Shown one piece after another: positions 18,404 to 27,672 of a stretch of DNA of 64,000 bases. The number at the start of each line of letters is the position of its first letter. The stretch's first letter is position 1. This DNA comes from VAZQ01 sp963771845. Its GTDB lineage: Bacteria > Pseudomonadota > Alphaproteobacteria > Rhizobiales > Xanthobacteraceae. The notes beneath the pieces are model-generated. The model did not search any database. It worked only from the letters and a program-made list of their open reading frames with translations, and had not been told where the DNA came from. The position numbers were made by a program, and so were the translations under genes. Where the stretch lies: assembly GCA_963771845.1 (NCBI GenBank), contig CAVYVC010000018.1, positions 286,841 to 350,840 of the forward strand, in the 5' to 3' direction.

Positions 18404-18769
18404 CTATTCAATGGAGACAATCGCGGCGATCAGATCTTTTGAGCCGGTCACGCGTGAACTGTGACCCTTTCCCGAGCGATCCTCCATCAGCATCACGTCG
18501 CCGGGACGGAGGATGTGTTTTTCCCCGTCGCTCGCGCGCAATTCGAGTTGTCCTTGCAGACAGAAAAAGAACTGATGCTGCGGCGGATAAATATTCTCAC
18601 CGACCCAGCCAGCCGGCGCCCTCACGAATTGCAGCGCTTCGGCTTGAAAGGCGTGCGAAACGAAGATCGGCGGCGCAGGGGGGCGATAATCGGTCTCATC
18701 GAACTTTTCGGGGACCTGCTCAAAATGAGTTTCACCTTTGGGATCGGCGTACAACCGCACATATCGCAT
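18404..18769 (-). CDS. small cupin-domain protein
   Basis: A 121-residue single cupin. The core PPQHQFFFCLQGQLELRASDG and RPGDVMLMEDRSGKGHSSRV gives a conserved barrel with His residues at typical positions. Starts at 18775 and 18769 are both ATG; GAGGAG with a 7-bp spacing favours 18769. Members are often uncharacterised accessory enzymes or sensors in catabolic clusters. Confidence 0.75.
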   Translation of the reverse strand: MRYVRLYADPKGETHFEQVPEKFDETDYRPPAPPIFVSHAFQAEALQFVRAPAGWVGENIYPPQHQFFFCLQGQLELRASDGEKHILRPGDVMLMEDRSGKGHSSRVTGSKDLIAAIVSIE

Positions 18770-18958
18770 TCGCATTCTCCTCTTGCCAAGTGTAAGCCGC
18801 GCCAGCAGGCTGCATCGCATCGCAGAGCACGTCCATCATTGACTTGTATCAAATGTTTCAATGGCGGCATCCTCTCTGAATTTGCGCGCCCTGACAGCGA
18901 TGAAGCGACATTGCCTAAATTCTACCCCATTGCCGCCGAAACGATCGTCTGATCTTGG

Positions 18959-18996
18959 TGGACGCGGCAGCTTTCGATGGACGCGGCAGCTTTCGA
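18959..18996. repeat. 19-bp tandem duplication
   Basis: Two back-to-back identical copies of TGGACGCGGCAGCTTTCGA in the gap before the MBL gene. This is a local slippage duplication with no evident function. Confidence 0.8.
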
Positions 18997-19080
18997 CGAG
19001 AAATTACTTCCCCCAAGCCTTTTCCTGACGTACCGGCCTCGTCGACTTGATTTCTCAAAACTCAGCGAGGTGTCAGTCCA

Positions 19081-20088
19081 ATGGATGAAAAGCTCCTCCC
19101 GCAGAGGCCGTTTGCTGCCCCCGTTGTTGACCAGCTCCAGATCCGTGTCGTGGTCGACTCATTTTATGAGCGGTTTTTGCCGGAGCACACTCATCCCCAT
19201 GTGCGCATTGATCACGTTCGGCAAGTCCCCCACCGCCAGATGTCGACCCTCGCATGCGAGTGGGGACTCTCTCTGCATTTGATATCGCAACTCAATGGCA
19301 AGCAAGCGCAATACCTGCTCGATTTCGGATATACGCCGGAGATAATCAATCGCAATTTCGACTTACTGGACATCGATCCGGCAAAAATTAACGGCCTGAT
19401 CTTAAGCCACGCCCATCGCGACCATTTCGGCGGACTATCCGGCTTCGTCACGCAGTATCGAAGCCGCATGCGAGCGGACCTGTCCCTCTATGTCGGCGGG
19501 GAGCAGGCTTTTCGCGAGAAGTGGATTGGGAGAAAGGAGGCGCCGGTTTCGTGGGGCGCGGTCGACCGGATCATGCTGACAGCCCAAAAAGTGGCACCCG
19601 TATGCTGCGATAGCCCGCATTTGCTGGAGCATGCCTTCACCACGGGGTTCATTGCGCGTCAAACGTTCGAGACCGTGACCGGCGGCTCGATGGTTGAGGA
19701 AGCGTACGACCATTTCACGCAAGCCGAGCGCAAGGGCAAGCTCGTCAAAGATGATCACCCTGACGAGCATGCAACCTGCTACATCATCAAGGGCAAGGGA
19801 CTCTTGGTGGTCACCTCGTGCGGACATGTGGGCCTTATTAACACCGTCAAGACGGCGATGGCCGTATCCGGTGTGTCAAAGCTGCACGCCGTGGTCGGCG
19901 GGTTCCATCTCGCCCCATCGCCACTCGACTATGTTGAGCACACGATCGATGAGCTCTTGGCTCTCAACCCGGATGTGGTATTGCCGATGCATTGTTCCGG
20001 CGCCAACTTCATCGATTCGATGCGCCGCCGCATGCCCGAAAAGCTGGTGACCTCCAATGTCGGCAGCCGCTTTACTTTCGGAGTCTAA
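19081..20088 (+). CDS. MBL-fold protein, dihydropterin-phosphate synthase-like
   Basis: A 335-residue metallo-beta-lactamase-fold protein. The metal motif is SHAHRDHFGGL (H110, H112, D114, H115), followed by the family's late SCGHVGLIN and VGGFHLA motifs and a C-terminal PMHCSG. This arrangement matches the 7,8-dihydropterin-6-yl-methyl-4-(beta-D-ribofuranosyl)aminobenzene 5'-phosphate synthase class (COG1237). In bacteria its substrate is unknown. There is no signal peptide, so it is cytoplasmic. Confidence 0.82.
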   Translation: MDEKLLPQRPFAAPVVDQLQIRVVVDSFYERFLPEHTHPHVRIDHVRQVPHRQMSTLACEWGLSLHLISQLNGKQAQYLLDFGYTPEIINRNFDLLDIDPAKINGLILSHAHRDHFGGLSGFVTQYRSRMRADLSLYVGGEQAFREKWIGRKEAPVSWGAVDRIMLTAQKVAPVCCDSPHLLEHAFTTGFIARQTFETVTGGSMVEEAYDHFTQAERKGKLVKDDHPDEHATCYIIKGKGLLVVTSCGHVGLINTVKTAMAVSGVSKLHAVVGGFHLAPSPLDYVEHTIDELLALNPDVVLPMHCSGANFIDSMRRRMPEKLVTSNVGSRFTFGV

Positions 20089-20211
20089 CTGGCGACAGGT
20101 GGCACCGCCTTGCTTTTCAAATTGCGTAAAGGCATCCAGTCTGGCTTGCATACATCACCGCGGGACCCGGCTCCCATGTAAAGCGCCATCCCGAGTACTT
20201 GCGGTAGCCGC

Positions 20212-20946
20212 TTATGAAGCTGGGTCCATCCCATGTGCCGCAATGACACTCTTCGCCGAGTTCGCGGTCAGAAAGGTGACGAACTTACGTGCCAAATCCG
20301 GGTATGGCGCCGCCGACGTAACCGCGACCGCGAACGCGGTCGTGTGCTGAATCTCCGGCGGCAGCGGACCCACGACGTCGACCCCCGGCACCGCAACAAT
20401 CTCGGCAATCTGCTGAATGCCAAGCTCCGCATTACCATCGGCGACCGCGGCGCAGACCACGAGTGGCCGGCCCTCTGCAGCGCCGATCAGATGCAGCTTC
20501 GGCTTCAGCTCAGCTGATAATCCAAGCCGGTCGAACAGCTCCGCAAGGTAAAGCCCGCTTGCCGTGCCAAATACCGGATCAGCACATGCAATCGAATCCG
20601 CGCGCCGCAACGCCGCCATGAAAGATTCGATCGTGCCTATATCAGGCTTCTGTCTCCCTGCCCTCACCGCGACGCCGATGCCGGAGCGCGCCAGAACCGC
20701 TGCACTGTCAGGAATAATCTTGTTCGCCTTGGCCAGCTCCTCGATGCGCGATTGTGTCGTGACGACAATGTCGAAGGCCTCACCAGCTCGAACGCGATCA
20801 GTGACAAGCGGTGATCGGGTAAATTCACTCGACAGTTTGATTCCCGTGCTGCACCTGAAGGCCGCGCCGAGCTCAAGGCAAATCTCGCGCATAGCTCCGG
20901 CCGACAATACCCGGAGCTCAGTCGCAGCATCGGCGTCAGCCGCCAT
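20212..20946 (-). CDS. ModA-like substrate-binding domain protein
   Basis: A 244-residue protein of the type II periplasmic-binding fold, closest in pattern to molybdate-binding ModA relatives: ELRVLSAGAMREICLEL, then FDIVVTTQSRIEELAK, and VFGTASGLYLAELFDRLGL. No signal peptide is evident from the ATG at 20946 or from upstream starts (frame open to 21078). It may therefore act in the cytoplasm, or the true start is missed. It lies just downstream of the amidohydrolase on the same strand. Confidence 0.7.
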   Translation of the reverse strand: MAADADAATELRVLSAGAMREICLELGAAFRCSTGIKLSSEFTRSPLVTDRVRAGEAFDIVVTTQSRIEELAKANKIIPDSAAVLARSGIGVAVRAGRQKPDIGTIESFMAALRRADSIACADPVFGTASGLYLAELFDRLGLSAELKPKLHLIGAAEGRPLVVCAAVADGNAELGIQQIAEIVAVPGVDVVGPLPPEIQHTTAFAVAVTSAAPYPDLARKFVTFLTANSAKSVIAAHGMDPAS

Positions 20947-21100
20947 CGAACCGTCGCTCAATGCTTCCCGTTGGATTGCGCCTTCGGCACGCGTTCCTTG
21001 ACGTTGCGGACTTCGGTGTTCATCCTGCGCTCCTCCAAAGCTTCGCGGTCCCGAAATAGTTGCCGCGCGCTGCAGCACAGCGGCGCCGTAGAGTGTCCGA

Positions 21101-22498
21101 TTAGGACACCGGCCAGCGCAATTGTACCATCTGTTTGAATTTCAGGTGCTTACCGAAGCGTGCAACGGCAAGCGGAATCTCCTCGTAGAGCTTTTCTTCG
21201 TCGCCCTTGGTCAGACGGCCGCCGCCGCCGACCTGCTCGCCGGCTATGAACACGTCGCGCACCGAATCGCCAGTCGCACTATAGACCAGATTGGCAACAG
21301 GATTGATCAGTGGCTGCCATTCCGGCCGGCGCGTGTCGAACAGCACGATATCGGCCTCCTTGCCGACCTCGATGCTACCGATGCGGTCGCTCATCAGCGC
21401 CGCCCTGGCGCCATTGATCGTCGCCATTTCGAGCCCCATTTCCGGCGGCATGACACGCGGATTGATGCGCGTCTCCTTGTAACAACAGCAGGCAAGCCGT
21501 ATCTCCTGCGGCATGTCAACAATCCCGGAGCTGGCATGATCTGAACCAACGGTCACGTTGACGCCAAGCGCCAGAAGCTCGGGCAGCTTGCCGAACAGAA
21601 AATTACCGTAACCGTTGTGCAGGCTAGAACTGGGCGCGCAGACAAGCGAGGGCTTCCGCCTTGTCAGAATCGCGACCTCTTCCGGTTCGAGCCAGCCGGA
21701 ATGGACGATCAACATTTGCTCGTCGATGACGCCGAGCTTTTCCAGCCGCTCGATCTCCGCCATGCCGGTGCGCGCGACGCTAGAATCGTGGGTCGAATAG
21801 CTGAAGCACGCATGGGTCTGCAGCAGCGTACCGTATTTCTTGGCGAGCAAGCTCAGGCCGATGATGAGTTCATCGGATGCATTGTTGAGCCCGCGAAACG
21901 ACGCGCTGGCGCCAAGCCGGGGGTTGCCGGATTTGGCGTAACGTTCCAGCACCTCCTCCGCGCGATAAAGCGCCTCCGCCGTCGTTTCGATCATGCGTTT
22001 GGGCAGGATGCCCAGCACCGATTTGGTCAGATCGAACGATGAGCGGGACACGATGCAGCGGATGCCGGTCGACATCACACCTTCGACCGACGCCTCAGGG
22101 TGATAATTGCCGGGATCAATGAAGCACGTCACGCCATGCTTGAGCAATTCGGCGCCAGCGAGCGTCGCCGACACGCGAACGTCGTCGCGGTCGAGCGCCG
22201 CTTCATACGGATACATGCGGTCGAACAGGAACGACTGCGCATTGGCTTCATCGGCGAGCCCGCGCGACAAGTGGAACGAGGCATGAAGGTGACAATCGAT
22301 GAGCCCTGGCGTCACCACAGTGTGCCGGCCATCGACGTTACGCGCGCCGGAAAAGCTCTTGGCAATCTCGTTGGATTTGCCAATGGCGACAATTTTGCCC
22401 CGATCCACGGCGATGGCCGCATCGCGGATGATGCGGCGACCGGGATCTACAGTGATCAGCCAGTCGATGTCGGCGATCAGCAGGTCGACGGATTGCAA
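21101..22498 (-). CDS. amidohydrolase, SAH/MTA deaminase-like
   Basis: A 465-residue metal-dependent hydrolase. The N-terminal metal pair HLH (H70, H72) in GLIDCHLHASF, the later THACFS, VHSGW and GSDHASSG segments, and the C-terminal GSIEVGKEADIVLFD strand form the composite sandwich/barrel. It belongs to the adenosine/S-adenosylhomocysteine deaminase and triazine/guanine hydrolase group. The substrate is unresolved. The start TTG at 22498 is the first consistent with homology. The 338-bp gap upstream (22499-22836) shows only a short unassignable tail (KIADDLTCVGENN then stop) and no supported gene. Confidence 0.85.
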   Translation of the reverse strand: MQSVDLLIADIDWLITVDPGRRIIRDAAIAVDRGKIVAIGKSNEIAKSFSGARNVDGRHTVVTPGLIDCHLHASFHLSRGLADEANAQSFLFDRMYPYEAALDRDDVRVSATLAGAELLKHGVTCFIDPGNYHPEASVEGVMSTGIRCIVSRSSFDLTKSVLGILPKRMIETTAEALYRAEEVLERYAKSGNPRLGASASFRGLNNASDELIIGLSLLAKKYGTLLQTHACFSYSTHDSSVARTGMAEIERLEKLGVIDEQMLIVHSGWLEPEEVAILTRRKPSLVCAPSSSLHNGYGNFLFGKLPELLALGVNVTVGSDHASSGIVDMPQEIRLACCCYKETRINPRVMPPEMGLEMATINGARAALMSDRIGSIEVGKEADIVLFDTRRPEWQPLINPVANLVYSATGDSVRDVFIAGEQVGGGGRLTKGDEEKLYEEIPLAVARFGKHLKFKQMVQLRWPVS

Positions 22499-22836
22499 GT
22501 GTTCACCGCTTAGTTGTTCTCTCCGACGCAGGTCAGATCATCGGCGATCTTCAGCTCGATGAGCACATTATCGTCATGCCCGGTATCGGAGGTGCTGCGA
22601 ACCTGCCGTGAGCCCCGCAAGGAAGTGGCGCCCAGTTTTCCGGCGCTTCAATCGCCGTAGTTTCCCGTTAAATAGTCCTTGATCGCCCGCGCGTTCATCA
22701 TCGATGCTGCCATGTAAATCTAATACTACCAACACCGAGGGTAAGCGGACCGTCTGCCTCGGCGTTTTCATCGCTTCGGGATCGGTCGCGCCGATGGGGG
22801 GGTTGAGACGCGAGCCTTTTCAAAAAAACTCTAGTG

Positions 22837-23799
22837 TCAATTCGTGTTGATGCCGGCGTCCTTGGTCATCCTTCCCCACACGCCGAGTTGGACCTTGATG
22901 AAAGCTCCCAATTCCTCGGGCGTGCTCGAAAATCCCTCAAAGCCCACGTTCTTGAATTTCGCCTGGGTGTCCGGGCTGTCGATCACCTCGCGCAGCGCGC
23001 CATTGAGTTTCGTCACGACCGCCGGCGGCGTTCCGGCCGGCGCGACGATGCCGGCCCAAGCATCCAGATTGAAGCCTTTTATTCCGGCCTCGTCCAATGT
23101 TGGTAGGTCCGGATACAGTGAGCTTCGCCGAATGCGCGATATCCCCAACGGGCGCACGGTGTCTGCTTTAACGTGCGGCATAGCTGTGGTGAAATCGGCG
23201 AACATCATCGACACCCGGCCAGCGATGACATCCATAAGCGCTGGTCCTGTGGTCTTGTAGGGCACATGCAGCATGCTGATTTCGGCCCATTTCGCCACCG
23301 TGTAGCCGCCGACGATGCCGGCGGTGTTGCCGCTGGCGAATGACAAGTGGCCGGGATTGGCCTTCCCGTAATCGGCCAGCTCCTTGACCGAATGGATGGG
23401 CAGTTTCGGATTGACGACGAGCATCAGCGTGAAGCTACCCACCCGCGTGATCGGCACAAAATCCTTGATCGGATCGTAGTTCAGGTCCTTGTGTATGAAG
23501 GGGTCGGCAGACAGCGGCGAGTTGGTCCCCATCAAGAGCGTGTAGCCGTCCGCTGGCTGATGATGGACGTAAAGCGCAGCCAGCGCTCCATCCGCCCCCG
23601 GGCGATCTTCGACGACGACCGGTTGGCCGAGCAGGGGGCCGAGCTTGTCGGCGATGATGCGGCAAACCGTGTCGCTGCCGCTGCCCGGACCGAACACGTT
23701 AATCAAGGTGATCGGCCGCGAGGGATAATCGTCGGCAGAAAGCGCTGCACTGAACAATGCAGCTACGGCCGCGACGAGAATGAAGGTAAGCTTTTTCAT
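22837..23799 (-). CDS. Bug/TctC family tricarboxylate-transporter receptor
   Basis: A 320-residue receptor. The signal peptide starts MKKLTFILVAAVAALFSAALSA. It has DDYPSRPITLINVFGPGSGSDTVCRI, VEDRPGADGALAA, PADGYTLLMG and VPYKTTGPALMDVIAGRVSMM. AGGAGGGA with a 9-bp spacing supports the ATG at 23799. Repeat copy 2 of the 150-bp element lies 225 bp upstream, as for the 16534 paralogue (153 bp). Confidence 0.92.
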   Translation of the reverse strand: MKKLTFILVAAVAALFSAALSADDYPSRPITLINVFGPGSGSDTVCRIIADKLGPLLGQPVVVEDRPGADGALAALYVHHQPADGYTLLMGTNSPLSADPFIHKDLNYDPIKDFVPITRVGSFTLMLVVNPKLPIHSVKELADYGKANPGHLSFASGNTAGIVGGYTVAKWAEISMLHVPYKTTGPALMDVIAGRVSMMFADFTTAMPHVKADTVRPLGISRIRRSSLYPDLPTLDEAGIKGFNLDAWAGIVAPAGTPPAVVTKLNGALREVIDSPDTQAKFKNVGFEGFSSTPEELGAFIKVQLGVWGRMTKDAGINTN

Positions 23800-24023
23800 G
23801 GCATCATCCCTCCTTGGCTGTCGCAAGTTATGATTATCGTGTCAGCCTTGCGCTCCCGTATTCCTTAACAAGGTAGCAGATGGACGACCCCAGTCATCAA
23901 CATCAACACTACCAAGGCTCTCGGCCACGATGTCGCACCCCCACTTACTGGCCTGGGTACGGGCGCGGTCAAATCGACTAGGACAACATTCCTTACCAAA
24001 GAATGCCAAGACGGTGAGTTAGA

Positions 24024-24173
24024 TCAAGCGGACTAGAAACAGCGACCGTTCGCCACTCAGCCACACTTGTTTCTTCGACACGGAGCACGCGACCGAGCAA
24101 GTATGTGACGCACACCGTTGCGCGTGCGCCATCCTTGAGGACGAGGGCAGTGGAATTATCCCGAGGCCAGGTC
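24024..24173. repeat. 150-bp direct repeat, copy 2
   Basis: Same orientation as 16687-16836 with three mismatches in 150 bp; the two copies are 7337 bp apart. The surrounding gap 23800-24273 has no other supported gene. Confidence 0.85.
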
Positions 24174-24273
24174 TAGTCTCCATGACCTTATCATTCGATG
24201 CCGAGAAGACGTCGGCGTGCCGGCAAAACACAATGGGCGAACGAACGGCAATGAATTCGCGAGGGAGGTAGTC

Positions 24274-25716
24274 ATGACCAAATCGAAGATTTCGCGGCGG
24301 GCGGTTGTCGAAGGCGGTGTCGCGCTGACGCTCGCAAACTTCGTGCCGGGCACGTCCCCGCTTGCGCTAGCGGCAACCATGGAAGAGCGCACCATCGCGG
24401 CCGCCAAAGCCGCCGGAGCGGTCGACGTCTATGGAATGATCTGGTCGCCATACCTCGTGCCCATGCAGCCGGTCATTGCTGAATTCAAGAAGCAGACCGG
24501 CATCGGGGTTGGAGGAGTCCAGGATATCTCGATCTTTGACGCCCCGCAGCGGGCAATGGCGGAAGCGCTGTCGCGCTCCCCGCAGTTCGACTTCATCCAT
24601 ATCGATTCCAATATGATTCCCTCGCTCGCGTCGGCCGGCTATCTCGAACCGCTCGACGAGTACATGAAGAAGGCCGATTTCAAGATCGAGGCGGTGGCCG
24701 ACTACGCCACCTTCATGACCTATAAGGGCCAAACCTACGGGATTCCGACCGACGGCAACGTGCATATCGAATACGTGCGCAAGGACCTCCTGGAAGACCC
24801 GGACAATAAGAAGAAGTACGCCGACAAGCACGCAAAGGAGCTCAAGTTTCCCGAGACCTGGGAGGACGATCTGCGGGTCCAGGAGACGCTGATGGATCCT
24901 TCAAAGGATCTTTACGGCTCGGGCAATCTGCGCAACCGCGCCAATGGCCCGACCTGGTGGTACATGATCTTCTACAGCGCGGGCGGATTCACCTTCGACG
25001 ACGACATGAACCCGACGCTGGACACCCCGGCCGGCCACTACGCGGTGGACATTTATCTGCAGGACAAGAAGGTCGCGCATCCCGAATCAGCAGGTTGGGG
25101 CACGCCGCAGATGATCCCGCGCATCGCCCAGGGACATGTGGTGAGCTGCCAGTACTGGGATGGAACTGCCAAGCTCAACGAGAACCCCGAGAAATCGAAG
25201 ACCACCGGCAAGTGGCTTTATGGCCTCGTGCCGGGCTCGAACTTTTCCGGCAAGCGCATTCATCGCTCCATCTCCTCGCCACTGGCCGCGCTGCTCGTCA
25301 ACAAGTACAGCCCGCGCAAGGCGCAGGCTGCCTATCTCGCGCTGTGGCTCGGCTCGGGCAAGAACAGCATCCCGATCGTGAGCGACCCGGTGAACACCTT
25401 CCATGATGTCTGGGCAAAGGAACAGCTGACCGCGCCGCAGGTGATCAAGGCCTATAGCGCACCCGCTCTCAAGGCGATCGAGACCAACTTCCAGGTGGTC
25501 TCGCCGCCGACCTATCTGACCGGTTACCTGGAGTTCCAGGATACGTTGGGCAAGAATTTGTCAGAGGCTTATGTCGGCCAGCTCCCGTCCAAGGACGTCC
25601 TGAAGAAAACCCAGGACGAGTGGAGCGCCATTGTTCGCCGCATCGGCCGTACCAAGCTCAAGGAGGAACTGGCAAGTTACAAGGCGCTGATGCCCAAGCG
25701 TAACCTGCCGGCGTGA
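24274..25716 (+). CDS. ABC transporter solute-binding protein, family 1, Tat leader
   Basis: A 480-residue extracellular binding protein (SBP_bac_1 fold). It has a Tat-type leader (SKISRRAVVEGG) and then VDVYGMIWSPYLVPMQPVIAEFKK, typical of sugar or polyol (CUT1) binders. GGGAGG lies 5 bp before the ATG at 24274. It heads a five-gene run with two permeases, an ATPase and a CocE/NonD hydrolase, with a second hydrolase close behind, so it probably captures the compound that the hydrolases later act on. Confidence 0.9.
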   Translation: MTKSKISRRAVVEGGVALTLANFVPGTSPLALAATMEERTIAAAKAAGAVDVYGMIWSPYLVPMQPVIAEFKKQTGIGVGGVQDISIFDAPQRAMAEALSRSPQFDFIHIDSNMIPSLASAGYLEPLDEYMKKADFKIEAVADYATFMTYKGQTYGIPTDGNVHIEYVRKDLLEDPDNKKKYADKHAKELKFPETWEDDLRVQETLMDPSKDLYGSGNLRNRANGPTWWYMIFYSAGGFTFDDDMNPTLDTPAGHYAVDIYLQDKKVAHPESAGWGTPQMIPRIAQGHVVSCQYWDGTAKLNENPEKSKTTGKWLYGLVPGSNFSGKRIHRSISSPLAALLVNKYSPRKAQAAYLALWLGSGKNSIPIVSDPVNTFHDVWAKEQLTAPQVIKAYSAPALKAIETNFQVVSPPTYLTGYLEFQDTLGKNLSEAYVGQLPSKDVLKKTQDEWSAIVRRIGRTKLKEELASYKALMPKRNLPA

Positions 25717-25801
25717 CGCGCCCTTCCACAACTATGGCGGTTGCGTCCGACCGAGCCGGCCGGATAGCGCGCGGGTCCGTCTCGTCCGGCGAGCCCTGTC
25801 A

Positions 25802-26794
25802 ATGAGCGTGGCCGCCATTTCGGCTGGTGCGATTCCCCTCAAGCCTTCACCGCGCGAGCGGTCGCGGCAACGGGCGATCAGGCGCTTCCGTTGGTCGATC
25901 CTCGGGCCGCTGATCGCGTTGCTCGCCTTCGTGCTCATGCCGGTACTGTTCCTGCAGCTCTATTTCTCGTTCCACCAGTGGACGGTGTATCTTGGGACCT
26001 GGTGGGAGGCGGAATATGTCGGGCTCGACCTCTTTCAGGAAGTGCTGACCGATCCGCGCTTCGGTTGGGCGGTCGTGCGTTCATTGCTGTTCGCCACCGG
26101 CTCCACCATCGGCTGCTTTCTGATCGGATTTGCGCTCGCGTACCTCATGCACAAGCCGTTCCGCGGGCAGGCGGTCTATTACATCATTTTCATTCTGCCG
26201 ATGCTGACGGTACCGGTGGTCATCGCCTACACGGCGGAGATGCTGCTCTATCAAAGCGGCCCGCTCAACGATCTCATCAGCCGCGTCAGCGGTTACGAGT
26301 TCAAGCCGATGTGGCTCACCAATCCTCACATCGCGCTTCCGACTATCATGCTGCTGGAAATCTGGAACTGGACGCCGTTCTCGTTCATCATCCTGCTGGC
26401 GGGACTGTCCGCAATCCCAAAAGAACCAATCGAGGCCGCCGAGATCCTGGGCGCGTCCAAATGGCGCGTGTTCTGGGAAGTGCAGCTTCCGCTGCTGCGG
26501 CCCGTCATTTTTCTGGCGCTGGTGCTGCGCTTCCTCGAAGCCATGGCGGAATTTCCCAAGACCTGGGCGCTGCTGCAGGGCGGCCCGGGAACGGCGACCG
26601 AAACGCTTCCGGTCTACATCTTTCTGACCACCTGGCAGTATTTCGAAATCTCCAAAGGTGCCGTGATGTCGTACATCGTCATGCTGCTGATGATCGCGAT
26701 CGTTCTGTTCGCGATCCGGCTGCTGCGACGGGAAAAGCGCACGCTCGATGCCTTGTATGGTTCGGCGTCGGCCGCGCCCGAGGCAACGGCATGA
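25802..26794 (+). CDS. ABC transporter permease, MalF type
   Basis: A 330-residue inner-membrane permease with about six helices. The cytoplasmic EAA-loop (EPIEAAEILGASKWRVFWEVQLPLLRP) contacts the ATPase. It is first of the permease pair; its stop overlaps the next start by 4 bp (ATGA at 26791). Confidence 0.92.
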   Translation: MSVAAISAGAIPLKPSPRERSRQRAIRRFRWSILGPLIALLAFVLMPVLFLQLYFSFHQWTVYLGTWWEAEYVGLDLFQEVLTDPRFGWAVVRSLLFATGSTIGCFLIGFALAYLMHKPFRGQAVYYIIFILPMLTVPVVIAYTAEMLLYQSGPLNDLISRVSGYEFKPMWLTNPHIALPTIMLLEIWNWTPFSFIILLAGLSAIPKEPIEAAEILGASKWRVFWEVQLPLLRPVIFLALVLRFLEAMAEFPKTWALLQGGPGTATETLPVYIFLTTWQYFEISKGAVMSYIVMLLMIAIVLFAIRLLRREKRTLDALYGSASAAPEATA

Positions 26795-27669
26795 TCACGA
26801 AGTCGCGGCGGCGGCGGATATCCGCAAGCGTGCGTTATGTCGTGCTCACCGCCTGGGCGGTCGTCGCTTTTTTCCCGATCTATTGGATGATCGCGACCTC
26901 GTTCAAACCCGACACTCAATGGTTCGCATGGCCGCCGGTTTATTTTCCGCATCCCCCGACGCTGTCGAACTATCTCAACGTATGGTTTGGCGCCGAGCAG
27001 TATGCCGCCACCCAGTATGCGATCTCCTCGCAGAAGCCGCTGATCTCGCTGCTCAACTCCACCGTCATCGCTACCACTTCGACGCTGCTCGCCGTGCTCT
27101 TTGGTTCGGTGATTGCCTATGGGGTTTCGCGCTACCGTATCCTGTCCGAAACGCGCATGTTCCAGCTGCTCATGTTGCGCATGATCCCGCCGATCGTGAT
27201 CGTGGCGCCGCTTTCGCTGTATTATTCCGCGCTCGGCCTGCTCGATTCGATGACCGGCCTCATCCTGATTTATTTCCTCACCACTCTGCCCTATGCGGTG
27301 TGGATGACGAAGAGTTTCATCGACGAGGTCCCGCGCGAGATCGAGCAGGCGGCGGAGATTCTCGGCGCGACGCGCTGGCGGACCATATTCGAGATCGTGC
27401 TGCCGCTCATTCGGTCGGGCCTGGTCGCGACCTTCCTGTTCATCCTCATCCTCACCTGGAGCGAGTATCTGCTGGCGCTGATTGTCACCAAGACCCAGGT
27501 GACAACGTTGCCGATCGAGCTGTCGAAATATCAGGGAACGACGGAGGGCCGCGTCTATGGCCGGCAGGCCGCGCTCGCAGTCGGCATCACGATTCCGCTC
27601 ATGATCGTCGGGCTCGTCATTCGCAGGCATCTCGCGCGCGGCTTCAGCTTCGGAATGGTGCGGAGATAG
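26791..27669 (+). CDS. ABC transporter permease, MalG type
   Basis: A 292-residue permease with six predicted helices and the EAA-loop IEQAAEILGATRWRTIFEIVLPLIRS. The start at ATG 26791 overlaps the upstream stop, so the pair is translationally coupled. The ATPase start follows the stop by 3 bp. Confidence 0.92.
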   Translation: MITKSRRRRISASVRYVVLTAWAVVAFFPIYWMIATSFKPDTQWFAWPPVYFPHPPTLSNYLNVWFGAEQYAATQYAISSQKPLISLLNSTVIATTSTLLAVLFGSVIAYGVSRYRILSETRMFQLLMLRMIPPIVIVAPLSLYYSALGLLDSMTGLILIYFLTTLPYAVWMTKSFIDEVPREIEQAAEILGATRWRTIFEIVLPLIRSGLVATFLFILILTWSEYLLALIVTKTQVTTLPIELSKYQGTTEGRVYGRQAALAVGITIPLMIVGLVIRRHLARGFSFGMVRR

Positions 27670-27672
27670 GCG

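Noticed and set aside
22499..22836. A gene upstream of the amidohydrolase
   Set aside because: Only a short tail (KIADDLTCVGENN) before a stop is readable; no start or family can be supported.
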